Source: an uncultured Pelagibacteraceae bacterium | Lineage (GTDB): Bacteria; Pseudomonadota; Alphaproteobacteria; Pelagibacterales; Pelagibacteraceae | Length of the DNA stretch: 50,852 nt | Direction: 5' to 3' | Assembly: GCA_902554335.1 (NCBI GenBank) | Contig: CACDOD010000007.1 | Span: forward strand, 1-50,852 | Part shown: in pieces, positions 16,883 through 26,118 of the stretch | Layout of the letters: each line of letters begins with the position of its first letter | Numbering within the stretch: the stretch's first letter is position 1 | Notes under the pieces: model-generated | The model's input: only the letters and a program-made list of their open reading frames with translations | The model's database searches: none | What the model was told of the DNA's origin: nothing | Position numbers and translations under genes: made by a program

Positions 16883-18676
16883 TTAATTATTTTTTTTCAA
16901 AATTTTTAAGTTTAATTCTTTAAGCTGACTTTCATTGATATTTGATGGTGCATTCATCATTAAATCCTGTGCATTTTGGTTCATTGGAAACATTGTTACC
17001 TCTCTAATGTTCTTCTCGTTTGCTAAAAGCATTACAATTCTATCTATGCCTGGAGCAATACCTCCATGAGGAGGTGCGCCATAACTTAAAGCATTTATCA
17101 TTCCACTAAATTTTTGATCTACTTGAGTTTTATCATAACCAGCAATAGAAAAAAGTTTATACATTAAATCAGGTATATGGTTTCTAATTGCACCTGATGA
17201 AAGTTCGATACCGTTACAAACTATATCATACTGATAAGCTTTTAATTCTAAAGGTTTTGATAAATTTAAATTATTTGGATCACCTTGAGGCATTGAAAAA
17301 GGGTTATGGCTAAAGTTTATTTTTGATGTTTCTTTATCTAATTCAAATATAGGAAAATCAGTAATCCAGCAAAAAGCAAAGGAATTTTCATCTATAATAT
17401 TTAATTCTTCTGCTATTTTATTTCTAGACTTTGACATAATTTCATAAATTTGATCCTCATCACTGCAAGACATAAATATACTGTCTCCAACCTGAGCATT
17501 TGTAATTTTTATAAGTTCGCTTAATGCTTCATTTGAAAAAAACTTTCCAACAGGTCCTTTGCCAATTAATTTATCACTTTCATCTTTTTCAATTGAAAAA
17601 TATGCTAATCCACTCCATCCTTGTTGCTTGGCCCATTTGTCTATATTATCAAAAAAACTTCTTGGTTTTTTGTTTGTTTGACGAGTTACAATACATTTAA
17701 TTGATGCCCCAGATTTATAAAGTTTTTTAAAAATTTCGAATGTAACATCATCTCTTTTGAAAATTTCAGATATATCATTAATTATAAGTGGATTTCTTAA
17801 GTCTGGTTTGTCTGTTCCATATTTATTCATTGACTCGTTGTAAGGAATTCTAGGAAATTTTTCAAAAACTATGTTCTTTTTAGAAAAACTTGTAAAAAGA
17901 CTAACCATTAATTTTTCTACAACTTTAAAAACATCTTCTTGTTCCACAAATGACATTTCTATATCTAGTTGATAAAATTCTCCGGGACTTCTGTCTGCTC
18001 TAGCATCTTCATCTCTAAAACATGGTGCTATTTGAAAGTATCTATCAAAACCAGATACCATTATTAGTTGTTTGAACTGTTGAGGTGCTTGGGGTAAAGC
18101 ATAGAACATGCCTGGATTTAATCTACTTGGAACTAAAAAATCTCTTGCTCCTTCAGGACTAGATGATGTCAAAATTGGTGTTTGAAACTCATTAAATCCC
18201 AATCTTTCCATCTCTTTTCTTATAAAGGATATAACTTTTGATCTAAGAATAATATTGTTATGAATTTTTTTTCTTCTCAGATCCAAAAATCTATATTTTA
18301 GTCTTATTTCTTCAGCATATTCTTGATCAGAAAATACAGGTAATGGCAATTCTTTTGTTTTTCCTAAAATTTCAAATGAATTAATTTTAACTTCTATTTC
18401 ACCAGTTTTGATTTCCTTGTTGATTGTGTCAGATGATCTTTCTAAAACACTTCCCTCAATTTTTATCACAGTTTCTAAAGGGATTTTTTCTAATAAAGAA
18501 AAATTTTTATTATCTTTATTAATAATACATTGAGTGATCCCAAAGTTATCTCTTAAATCGATAAATAAAAGATTTCCATGATCTCTCTTTTTATTTATCC
18601 ATCCAGATAACAAAACAGATTGATTTATATGTATCTTGCTTAATTCATTACAATTATGAGTTCTATATTTATTCAA
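16883..18676 (-). CDS. aspS: aspartyl-tRNA synthetase
   Basis: Class IIb synthetase for tRNA-Asp, 597 residues, bacterial type with the extra GAD domain. An N-terminal OB fold (about 1-110, SGWINKKRDHGNLLFIDLRD) binds the anticodon. Motif 2 is seen as FRDEDARADRSPGEFYQLD and motif 3 as GIDRIVMLLANEKNIREV. Also present are LPQAPQQFKQLIM and SGAIRNH. Whether it also charges tRNA-Asn cannot be told from this sequence alone. The ATG follows the hda stop with no spacer, so it is the distal gene of the DUF2066-hda-aspS unit. Confidence 0.95.
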   Translation of the reverse strand: MNKYRTHNCNELSKIHINQSVLLSGWINKKRDHGNLLFIDLRDNFGITQCIINKDNKNFSLLEKIPLETVIKIEGSVLERSSDTINKEIKTGEIEVKINSFEILGKTKELPLPVFSDQEYAEEIRLKYRFLDLRRKKIHNNIILRSKVISFIRKEMERLGFNEFQTPILTSSSPEGARDFLVPSRLNPGMFYALPQAPQQFKQLIMVSGFDRYFQIAPCFRDEDARADRSPGEFYQLDIEMSFVEQEDVFKVVEKLMVSLFTSFSKKNIVFEKFPRIPYNESMNKYGTDKPDLRNPLIINDISEIFKRDDVTFEIFKKLYKSGASIKCIVTRQTNKKPRSFFDNIDKWAKQQGWSGLAYFSIEKDESDKLIGKGPVGKFFSNEALSELIKITNAQVGDSIFMSCSDEDQIYEIMSKSRNKIAEELNIIDENSFAFCWITDFPIFELDKETSKINFSHNPFSMPQGDPNNLNLSKPLELKAYQYDIVCNGIELSSGAIRNHIPDLMYKLFSIAGYDKTQVDQKFSGMINALSYGAPPHGGIAPGIDRIVMLLANEKNIREVTMFPMNQNAQDLMMNAPSNINESQLKELNLKILKKNN

Positions 18677-19339
18677 TTATTCCTCTAAAATTTTCTTTAT
18701 TGATTTATAATCAATTGGTTTTTTATTAATTAAACTAAACTGATCAACTTTATATATAAAATCCAATATTTTTCCATAAGACCTTTCAATTCTTTTAGCA
18801 ATATATTCAATAATTTTTTTCTCAATTTTAATTTGTCTGTCCGAAAAATGTTTTAAAACTAAAGCAAAAACCATATCATCATCAGGTTTATCAATTTTTG
18901 CAAATATGCAATTTTTTACACGTGATTTTAAATCAGGAAGAGTAAAATTAATGGAGTTAATTGAAGAAATTGAATTTATAATAAGATACTTATTAAATTG
19001 CTCTGTAAAATTAAACAAAGAATATAAAATTTTCTCATTAGAGATATAATCTAGATTATCTAAAATAATATTTTCATGAAACCTTATTTTATTAAAAAAA
19101 TTCTCGTTAATTTGATGTGTTTTTATTATTATGGCTTTATTTTTTTTTTTAAAAATTTCTGATAAATGACTTTTGCCAGAAAATTTTTCTCCGTAAATAT
19201 TTAAAATATTTTTTTCCCATTTAGGCCATGTTTCTATTAGATTGAACGCATAAAAATTACATTTTGAAACAAAAAAATCATCATATGCAAAGTTTTGATC
19301 TAAATCAAACTTAAGCAAAGCTTGGTTTAGTTTACTCAT
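18677..19339 (-). CDS. hdaA: HdaA/Hda, DnaA-related regulator of replication initiation
   Basis: An AAA+ relative of DnaA without the origin-binding domain. In alphaproteobacteria such proteins, with the sliding clamp, switch DnaA to its ADP form and limit initiation. In 220 residues: clamp-binding-like N terminus (QALLKFDL), Walker A GEKFSGKS at 50-57, Walker B IILDNLD, an arginine-finger region (LPDLKSRV) and sensor 2 (RIERSYGKILDFI). The position beside purM is typical. It starts inside the last codons of the DUF2066-like gene (8-nt overlap) and abuts aspS. Confidence 0.8.
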   Translation of the reverse strand: MSKLNQALLKFDLDQNFAYDDFFVSKCNFYAFNLIETWPKWEKNILNIYGEKFSGKSHLSEIFKKKNKAIIIKTHQINENFFNKIRFHENIILDNLDYISNEKILYSLFNFTEQFNKYLIINSISSINSINFTLPDLKSRVKNCIFAKIDKPDDDMVFALVLKHFSDRQIKIEKKIIEYIAKRIERSYGKILDFIYKVDQFSLINKKPIDYKSIKKILEE

Positions 19340-20405
19340 TTATGGTCCATATATTATTTTCTAGAATTACGCTTAAATTATTTTTTTCAAATTCGTTTAT
19401 AAGTTTATCTGGTGTGCTATTACTTAAAATTGAATAGCTTGTTATTGAATTATTAAAATAGTTAATGTAGTATTTTTCGATTAATTCGATTGAGTTAAGT
19501 AATTTTTCAACTTTATTCACCAACAATATGTTTTCTGAGTCTACATTTAATTGGATATTTAACTTAATAGATGAATTTATTAAATTTATTTTTTTCCATT
19601 CATCATCATATTTTATCTTCATAACTTCAATTAATTCCTTGACCTTTTCTTCATTATCTAATTCAAAGTATTTAAATTCTTTTTTAAAATTTGATTTTAC
19701 TGAACTTACATTAAATTTTGAAAAAGTTTTATAATTATCAGAATCCTTTAAAACTATAAAAATAATATAATTTTGATTTAATTCATATTTTGAAATAATT
19801 TCATTAAAGTCATAATTTTCAATAAAATTTAATCTTTCCTGAATTAATTTGTAATCATCCAAATCTTCATTCTGCATTATATATTTTAATAAAAATTGTT
19901 TTTTTCTATCTAAATTCCAATTTTTATAAAAAGGATTTTCGTCGAATAATAGTAGGTTGTTTTTTGATAAATTAATTAATACAGGTATAAATAAAATTTC
20001 TTTTTCTATCATTCTTGAATGAAAAATATTTTTATTTCTTAAAAAGGTTAAAATTTTACGTTTATTAAAGTTAATTTGAAAAATACCATGATATTTATTG
20101 TTTTCGAATTTTTCATTTACTACTGAAAAACTCTCAACAAAACTTTTGATTAATTTAAGATTTTGATTTTCTAATAAATTAAAATCCTTTGATGTTGTAA
20201 TTTTACTTATTAAAATTTTAAATGCTGTTTGAAACGCTTTATCAATTACATCTTCTTTTTTAAAATTTGCGTTATATTCATCTGAAATCTCAATATTTTC
20301 AATTTTATATGTATTTGCATAACTATTATTTGTGGAAAAGATAAATAAATAAATAAAAAATAATATTAAAAAATTGTATAGAAAAGAATTAATTATTTTT
20401 TTCAT
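19332..20405 (-). CDS. exported DUF2066-like protein
   Basis: A 357-residue exported protein with a Sec-type signal segment (about 1-30, ending NNSYA before NTYKIENIEI). The mature protein shows the DUF2066 pattern: an N-terminal helix-rich AFQTAFKILISKIT, a strand KYHGIFQINFNKRKILTFL, and a C-terminal VEKLLNSIELIEKYYI ending in a short strand. Similarity is weak at sequence level. The placement between hda and purM, where alphaproteobacteria carry a DUF2066 gene, is the main support. Function is unknown. Its start codon is 7 nt from the divergent purM start. It contains no cysteines. Confidence 0.55.
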   Translation of the reverse strand: MKKIINSFLYNFLILFFIYLFIFSTNNSYANTYKIENIEISDEYNANFKKEDVIDKAFQTAFKILISKITTSKDFNLLENQNLKLIKSFVESFSVVNEKFENNKYHGIFQINFNKRKILTFLRNKNIFHSRMIEKEILFIPVLINLSKNNLLLFDENPFYKNWNLDRKKQFLLKYIMQNEDLDDYKLIQERLNFIENYDFNEIISKYELNQNYIIFIVLKDSDNYKTFSKFNVSSVKSNFKKEFKYFELDNEEKVKELIEVMKIKYDDEWKKINLINSSIKLNIQLNVDSENILLVNKVEKLLNSIELIEKYYINYFNNSITSYSILSNSTPDKLINEFEKNNLSVILENNIWTINE

Positions 20406-20412
20406 AAATTAT

Positions 20413-21429
20413 ATGGCAACCAACTTAACATATGCGAAGAGTGGAGTTAACATTAGATCTGCTGATAAATTTGTTAAATTTATATCTAAAATAACTTCAA
20501 AAAAGAACAAAAATAAAAATAATATTGGTAATTTTGGATCTATAACAAAAATCCCTTCTAATATTAAAAATCCCCACCTAATTGCATCCACTGACGGCGT
20601 TGGAACAAAGATTGAGATTGCAAATGAGTTAAATAAATTTGATACAATCGGAATAGATTTAGTTGCAATGAGTGTTAATGATATTTTAGTACAAGGAGGT
20701 AAACCATTTATTTTTCTAGATTATATTTCTATAAATAAAATCATTCACAAAAAATTGAATGATATTATAAAAGGTATTCAAAAAGGATGTAAAATCAGTG
20801 GATGTGAACTTGTAGGTGGTGAAACTGCAGAGATGCCCGGAACTTACTCAAAAGGTAAGTTTGATATTGCAGGTTTTTGTGTTGGAATAGTTAATAAAAA
20901 TAATATTTTAAAATCAAGCAAGATAAAAAAAACCAATTTAATATTAGCCATTCCTTCATCTGGAATACATTCGAATGGATATTCGCTAGTTCGTTATCTT
21001 TTAGCTAAAAATAAAATAAATTATAAAAAAAATAAAAATTTAAAGAAATGGTTGTTAGAACCTACAAAAATATACGTCAAAGAAATATCTAAATTAATTG
21101 ATTTAAAGTTAATTAATGGATGTGCACACATAACAGGTGGGGGAATAAGGGATAACTTATCAAGAATAATTCCTAAAGGTAAATGTGCAAAAATAAATTT
21201 AAGCAAAATAAGAGTGAAAAAAGTATTTTCATGGTTAAAAAATAATAATATTTCGGACAGTGAAATGTTAAAAACATTCAATTGTGGAGTTGGATTTATT
21301 TTGATTATAAATCAAAACAATTTAAATAAAGTAAAAAAATATTTTAAAAAGGATTATGCTCCTTATGTAATTGGAAAAATTACTGATGGAAACTCTAAAG
21401 TTATGTTAAATGGTAAAGTTAACTGGTAA
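20413..21429 (+). CDS. purM: phosphoribosylformylglycinamidine cyclo-ligase
   Basis: AIR synthetase, fifth step of purine synthesis. I chose the ATG at 20413 (MATNLTYAKSGVNI, 338 residues), the standard PurM N terminus. A frame opening at 20374 would add 13 residues running back into the divergent gene. Motifs: ASTDGVGTKIEIA, DLVAMSVNDILVQGG, GGETAEMPGTY, PSSGIHSNGYSLVR and HITGGGIRDNL. It overlaps purN by 20 nt. Confidence 0.95.
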   Translation: MATNLTYAKSGVNIRSADKFVKFISKITSKKNKNKNNIGNFGSITKIPSNIKNPHLIASTDGVGTKIEIANELNKFDTIGIDLVAMSVNDILVQGGKPFIFLDYISINKIIHKKLNDIIKGIQKGCKISGCELVGGETAEMPGTYSKGKFDIAGFCVGIVNKNNILKSSKIKKTNLILAIPSSGIHSNGYSLVRYLLAKNKINYKKNKNLKKWLLEPTKIYVKEISKLIDLKLINGCAHITGGGIRDNLSRIIPKGKCAKINLSKIRVKKVFSWLKNNNISDSEMLKTFNCGVGFILIINQNNLNKVKKYFKKDYAPYVIGKITDGNSKVMLNGKVNW

Positions 21430-21994
21430 AAAAAAAATACCAATAGCAGTTTTTATTTCAGGACGTGGCTCAAATTTAAAATCAATATATAAATATTCTA
21501 ATACTAAATACTCTTTAATCAATATAAGGCTTATAATTAGTGATAAATCACATGTAAGAGGCGTATTATTTGCAAAAAAAAATAAAATTAATACAAAAAT
21601 AGTAAATTATGGAAATAAAAATAAAGCAGAGAAGAAAATAATAAATTTTCTTAGTAAAAATAATATTAAATTAATTTGTTTAGCTGGATTTATGAGAATT
21701 TTAAGCAAAAACTTTATTAATAAATATAAGCATAAAATTATCAATATTCATCCATCTTTATTACCAAAATATAAAGGATTAAATACTCACGAGAGAGTAA
21801 TTAAAATGAAAGAAAAGTACTCTGGATGTACTATTCATTTTGTAACTACAAAATTAGACTCTGGAAAAATTATAATACAGAAAAAAGTAAAAATAATGAA
21901 ATCTGATACTCCAAAAAGCCTTGCTAAGAAAGTACTTAAGTTAGAGAATAAGCTATATCCAATGGCTATAAAAAAAGTTATTTCTAAAATTTAA
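21410..21994 (+). CDS. purN: phosphoribosylglycinamide formyltransferase
   Basis: Formyl-THF-dependent GAR transformylase, third step of purine synthesis, 194 residues. It shows the phosphate loop SGRGSNLKS and the catalytic triad Asn112, His114 and Asp150 (INIHPSLLPKYKGLNTHER, TKLDSGKI). The protein is unusually Lys-rich for the family, as expected at this base composition. The ATG lies inside the purM 3' end, which suggests coupling; the 3' end overlaps ndk by 11 nt. Confidence 0.94.
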   Translation: MVKLTGKKKIPIAVFISGRGSNLKSIYKYSNTKYSLINIRLIISDKSHVRGVLFAKKNKINTKIVNYGNKNKAEKKIINFLSKNNIKLICLAGFMRILSKNFINKYKHKIINIHPSLLPKYKGLNTHERVIKMKEKYSGCTIHFVTTKLDSGKIIIQKKVKIMKSDTPKSLAKKVLKLENKLYPMAIKKVISKI

Positions 21995-22394
21995 AAAAAA
22001 ATTCTATTTCAATTTTAGCATTTTCAATACTATCTGATCCATGAACAGAGTTTTTATCTATTGAAATACCATACTTTTTTCTAAGTGTGCCCTCCTCAGC
22101 TTTTGTTGGATCTGTTGCACCCATCAATTTTCTATTCTCTTTTACTGCACTTTCTTTTTCAAGGATCATAACAATAATTGGTCCTGAAGATAGGTAATTG
22201 CAAAGCTCATTATAAAATGGCTTAGATTGATGCACTTTATAAAAGTCTTCAGCCTCACTTTTTGAAATTTGAATTTTTTTTTCTTTTTTAATAATAAAAT
22301 TATTTTCAATAAAATTTTTTTTAATTTCCTCTTGTAAATTTCTTTCAACTGCATCTGGTTTAATTATCGATAATGTTTGCTCCAAATTACTCAT
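21984..22394 (-). CDS. ndk: nucleoside diphosphate kinase
   Basis: Balances nucleoside triphosphate pools by phosphate transfer through a His. The 136 residues carry IIKPDAVERN, the MGATDPTKAEEGTLRKKYG loop and the phospho-acceptor His118 in NSVHGSDS. It starts within the last codons of pepA (8-nt overlap) and is expressed behind it. Confidence 0.95.
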   Translation of the reverse strand: MSNLEQTLSIIKPDAVERNLQEEIKKNFIENNFIIKKEKKIQISKSEAEDFYKVHQSKPFYNELCNYLSSGPIIVMILEKESAVKENRKLMGATDPTKAEEGTLRKKYGISIDKNSVHGSDSIENAKIEIEFFFKF

Positions 22395-23838
22395 AATAAT
22401 CCTCCACTAATTTGTTCAGTAAACGTACTCCGTATCCCGTTGCACCGCCCGAATTTAAAGCTCCTCCATATTTTGAAAATGCCATTCCGGCTATATCTAA
22501 GTGAACCCAAGGTGTATTATTTATAATAAATCTTTGTAAAAACTGTGCAGCTGTAATTGAGCTCGCTCCCCCTACATAATTTATATTTTGCATATCAGCA
22601 TTTTTTGAATCCATTAATTTATCATAATTTTTGTTAAGAGGTAGTCTCCAAACTTTTTCGTCTACCTTTTTTCCAACCTCATGTAATTGAATGGATAATT
22701 TGTCATTATTTGAAAATAACCCTGAATGTTCAGATCCAAGTGCAACTATTATAGCACCAGTTAAAGTCGCAAGATCAATGATAAATTCTGGTTTAAATTT
22801 TTCTTCAGTATAAGTCAATGCATCAGCTAAAACCAATCTACCCTCTGCGTCTGTATTTAAAACTTCAATAGTTTTACCACTATAAGATTTTACAATATCA
22901 CCAGGTCTTTGAGCGTTACCACCCGGCATATTTTCAACAAGTCCAACAACGCCAACTGCATTTATTTTTGCTTTCCTTAGGGCAAAATTTTTCATTAAAC
23001 CTGCAACAACTGCTGATCCCGCCATGTCATATGTCATATCTTCCATAAATTTTGCAGGCTTCAGAGATATGCCACCAGTATCAAAACAGACACCTTTTCC
23101 AACAAATGCCAAAGGTTTAGATTTTGATTTATTTCCATTCCATTCCATTGTAACTAAGTACGATCCCCTAATACTACCCTGTCCAACTCCTAACAAAGCA
23201 TTACAGCCCAATTTTTTTAATTTTTTTTCATCATAAATTTTAACTTTTAATCCTATTTTTTTAAGCTTTAGTAAACGTTTGGCATATTCATCTGGATGTA
23301 AGATATTGCCAGGCTCAGATACCAAATCTCTTGTAAAATTTACACCTTTTAAAATGGCATCTAATTTTTTTGATGTTTGAGAAATATTTGATTTATCAAT
23401 ATTTATATCAAATTTTGTACTTTGTTTTTTTGTTTTGTATAAATTAAACTCATATGATTTTAGTTCTACTCCATGTACGAATGAGTTAATATTTATTATA
23501 TCTTTTTTTTGAATGTTAAAAGTCTCTATATGAATTTCATAAATCTCATTTTTTTTCAAAAAATCTAAAAATTTTGCTCCTAATTTTTCAAAGTCTAGTT
23601 CTGTTTTAGATTTTTTTAAAATAATAAGGATTATTTTTTGATCAAAATCCTCATTTAAAGAAATAATTTTATCGTCTTTAAAATTCTTATTTTTTTTAAG
23701 GAAATTGATTATTTTATTAATGCTTTTTTGATCTAATTGACCATTAAATTTAGCTATTTTGTTGTTTGAATTAACAAAAATAGCCCTGTTCTTGCTAGGG
23801 TTTTTTTTCTTATCTATATAATTTATTTTTAAGCTCAT
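22387..23838 (-). CDS. pepA: leucyl aminopeptidase, M17 family
   Basis: A two-metal cytosolic aminopeptidase. The 483 residues have a variable N-terminal domain (1-150) and a conserved catalytic domain with GKGVCFDTGGISLKP (Lys and Asp metal ligands), YDMAGSAVV and the M17 signature NTDAEGRL at 328-335, followed by VLADAL. The end is also typical: HLDIAGMAF, then GATGYGVRLL. It is preceded by a good sigma-70-like promoter and leads ndk. Confidence 0.95.
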   Translation of the reverse strand: MSLKINYIDKKKNPSKNRAIFVNSNNKIAKFNGQLDQKSINKIINFLKKNKNFKDDKIISLNEDFDQKIILIILKKSKTELDFEKLGAKFLDFLKKNEIYEIHIETFNIQKKDIININSFVHGVELKSYEFNLYKTKKQSTKFDINIDKSNISQTSKKLDAILKGVNFTRDLVSEPGNILHPDEYAKRLLKLKKIGLKVKIYDEKKLKKLGCNALLGVGQGSIRGSYLVTMEWNGNKSKSKPLAFVGKGVCFDTGGISLKPAKFMEDMTYDMAGSAVVAGLMKNFALRKAKINAVGVVGLVENMPGGNAQRPGDIVKSYSGKTIEVLNTDAEGRLVLADALTYTEEKFKPEFIIDLATLTGAIIVALGSEHSGLFSNNDKLSIQLHEVGKKVDEKVWRLPLNKNYDKLMDSKNADMQNINYVGGASSITAAQFLQRFIINNTPWVHLDIAGMAFSKYGGALNSGGATGYGVRLLNKLVEDYYE

Positions 23839-23851
23839 TTGTATTAAATAT

Positions 23852-23879
23852 AGTATAGGTTGTAGCTTATATGTATCAA
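23852..23879 (-). promoter_or_regulatory. predicted pepA-ndk promoter, nearly leaderless
   Basis: On the minus strand TTGATA (23879-23874) and TATACT (23857-23852) are 16 nt apart. A start about 7 nt below the -10 would leave a leader of only about 7 nt before the pepA ATG at 23838, too short for a Shine-Dalgarno. This is a pattern match only. Confidence 0.45.
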
Positions 23880-23893
23880 AAAAGAAAATTTCA

Positions 23894-25027
23894 ATGGAAA
23901 AGATAATATTTAGAAAGTTTTTTTACGATTTTGCGAGCTTCTTTTTAATAATTTCTTTGAGTTTATCTCTAATAATATGGGTAATTCAGTCTGTAAATTA
24001 TTTAGATTTTGTCTCTAAAGACGGTCATGGATTTCAGGTATATTTTGCATTTGTATCTTTAAATTTTCCTAAAATATTTTCAAAAGTAAATATTTTCTCT
24101 TACTTTATATGCTTATTTTATATAATTCTAAAATATAAAACTAACAACGAAATACTAATTTTTTGGACAAACGGTGTAAGTAAATTAAGATTAGTTAATT
24201 TTATTATAAAAGTATCAATTCTTTTCACTATTCTACAAATTTTACTTGCTTACTATATAGTGCCTAAGGCTCAAGACTATTCAAGAGATTTTATTAGAAA
24301 TTCGAATGTTGATTTATTTTCTTCCTTAATAACTGAAAAAAAATTTATAGATACAGTAAAAGATTTCACAATTTATGTCGAAAACATAGATGAAAAGGGT
24401 AATATGGAAAATGTTTATATAAAAGATAGTATTGATATATCAAATATACAAATAATTTCTGCAAGATCAGGTAAGATAATTGAAAATGGACCAAATAAAA
24501 TTTTATATTTAAGTTTTGGAGAAATTGTAGATATTACAGATAATAATTACAAAGACTCAAGGGTGATTAAATTTAATAGTACAACTATTAACTTATCTAA
24601 TGTAAAAACTAAATCAACCACTCATCCTAAATTACAAGAGCTAGATTCAAAAGTTTTGATCGATTGTGTTAACAATTTTATGATTGGTACAAAAACCAAT
24701 TATAGTTTACCTTTTTTTGTTTGCGATAAATATTCTTCAATTAAGAGTACTCAAGAAATATTTAAAAGATCATTTAAGCAGTTTTATATTATTCTTTTAG
24801 GCACAGTTGCTTCGTTGCTTATTTTTTCAAATAATCAAAATAAAAAAAACTTTTCATACGAATTATTAATTTTTGCAATTGGATTTTTTATAATAATTTT
24901 TTCAGAACTTAATTCAGAATTTTTAAATATTTCTATAAGGAACAATTTATTTTATATTATATTGCCGTTTATCTTATTTATTATTGTTTACTCAACTATT
25001 TTTAATTTAAATAAGAAAAGTATATAA
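23894..25027 (+). CDS. lptF: LPS export permease LptF
   Basis: Inner-membrane half of the LptB2FG transporter that extracts LPS from the membrane for delivery to the outer membrane. 377 residues with three N-terminal membrane segments (about 15-35, 55-80, 100-122), a periplasmic beta-jellyroll domain, and three C-terminal membrane segments (about 295-370): the YjgP/YjgQ architecture. It leads the operon and is followed by lptG after 2 nt. LptF and LptG are similar in shape; the order F then G follows the usual arrangement. Confidence 0.88.
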   Translation: MEKIIFRKFFYDFASFFLIISLSLSLIIWVIQSVNYLDFVSKDGHGFQVYFAFVSLNFPKIFSKVNIFSYFICLFYIILKYKTNNEILIFWTNGVSKLRLVNFIIKVSILFTILQILLAYYIVPKAQDYSRDFIRNSNVDLFSSLITEKKFIDTVKDFTIYVENIDEKGNMENVYIKDSIDISNIQIISARSGKIIENGPNKILYLSFGEIVDITDNNYKDSRVIKFNSTTINLSNVKTKSTTHPKLQELDSKVLIDCVNNFMIGTKTNYSLPFFVCDKYSSIKSTQEIFKRSFKQFYIILLGTVASLLIFSNNQNKKNFSYELLIFAIGFFIIIFSELNSEFLNISIRNNLFYIILPFILFIIVYSTIFNLNKKSI

Positions 25028-25029
25028 GC

Positions 25030-26118
25030 ATGCTAAATAAAATCTATATCAAACACATATACAATATTTATTTTACAAGATTAATGTACATCAGTTTAAT
25101 CTTCTGCTCATTAATTTTTATAATGAATATTTTAGAAGAATTAAAATTTTTTGATCAGTATAGTGAAATAGGATTAGGTGTACCAATATTACTTACAGTA
25201 CTTAACTTACCTTCTATACTATTTGAAATCTTTCCATTTATAATACTTATTACTACACAGTTTTTTTTTATAAAATTTCAAAATAACGACGAAATTTTAA
25301 TATTTAAAAATAATGGGATAAATAATTTAAAATTAGTTTTTTTATTAAGTCTACTAGTTTTCATAGTTGGAATATTTATTGTCACAATATTTCATTTTAT
25401 ATCATCGAATATGAAATACAGTTATCTTGAATTCAAAAATAAATATACAAAAGATCAAAAATATCTTGCAGTTATAAATGAAAATGGATTATGGATTAAA
25501 GATAATTTAGGTGGAAAATCGATGATTATTCATTCAGAGAAAATTGAAAAGAACGTTCTTAAGAATATAATAGTAACTATATTTGATGACAACTTTAGAA
25601 GCGATAAAAGTATTATTGCTAAAGAGGCAACGATTACTAATAAATCCTGGAAATTAAAAGATACAATAATTTCAAATAGTGACGGAAAAAAAGATTTTAT
25701 TGACGGAACATATATCTTAGAAACAAATTTTGATTACATCAAAATAAATTCTATATTTTCTAATTTAGAGTCTCTTAATATTTTTGAATTATTTAAACAA
25801 AGAAGCGATTTTAAAAGTGTTGGGCTAAATATATCTGAAATAAATCTTTATATTAATAAAATTTTTTCTATACCTATAAGTTTAGTAATTTTTTCTATGT
25901 TATCTTGTATATTAATGTTTAATGTTAATTTTAAAAAGTCAAAAGTATTTATGATTATAATTGGAATTTTATGTTCCGTAATTATCTATTACATATATTA
26001 TTTTTTTGGTTTATTAGGAAATAACAACAAAATTCCTATTACTCTAGCAGTATGGCTACCAAATTTAATCTTAATATTAATATGTACTATTGGAATTTTG
26101 AATTTAAATGAAAAATAA
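25030..26118 (+). CDS. lptG: LPS export permease LptG
   Basis: The second LptB2FG membrane subunit, 362 residues, with the same six-segment plan: membrane helices at about 13-33, 55-80 and 97-120, a periplasmic domain (about 125-270) including NENGLWIKDN, typical of LptG, and helices at about 278-357. The 3' end overlaps lptD by 11 nt. Confidence 0.88.
   Translation: MLNKIYIKHIYNIYFTRLMYISLIFCSLIFIMNILEELKFFDQYSEIGLGVPILLTVLNLPSILFEIFPFIILITTQFFFIKFQNNDEILIFKNNGINNLKLVFLLSLLVFIVGIFIVTIFHFISSNMKYSYLEFKNKYTKDQKYLAVINENGLWIKDNLGGKSMIIHSEKIEKNVLKNIIVTIFDDNFRSDKSIIAKEATITNKSWKLKDTIISNSDGKKDFIDGTYILETNFDYIKINSIFSNLESLNIFELFKQRSDFKSVGLNISEINLYINKIFSIPISLVIFSMLSCILMFNVNFKKSKVFMIIIGILCSVIIYYIYYFFGLLGNNNKIPITLAVWLPNLILILICTIGILNLNEK

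Noticed and set aside
22166..22354. Lys-rich 62-codon leftward ORF inside ndk
   Set aside because: It is a +1 shadow of ndk with no independent start signal or family.
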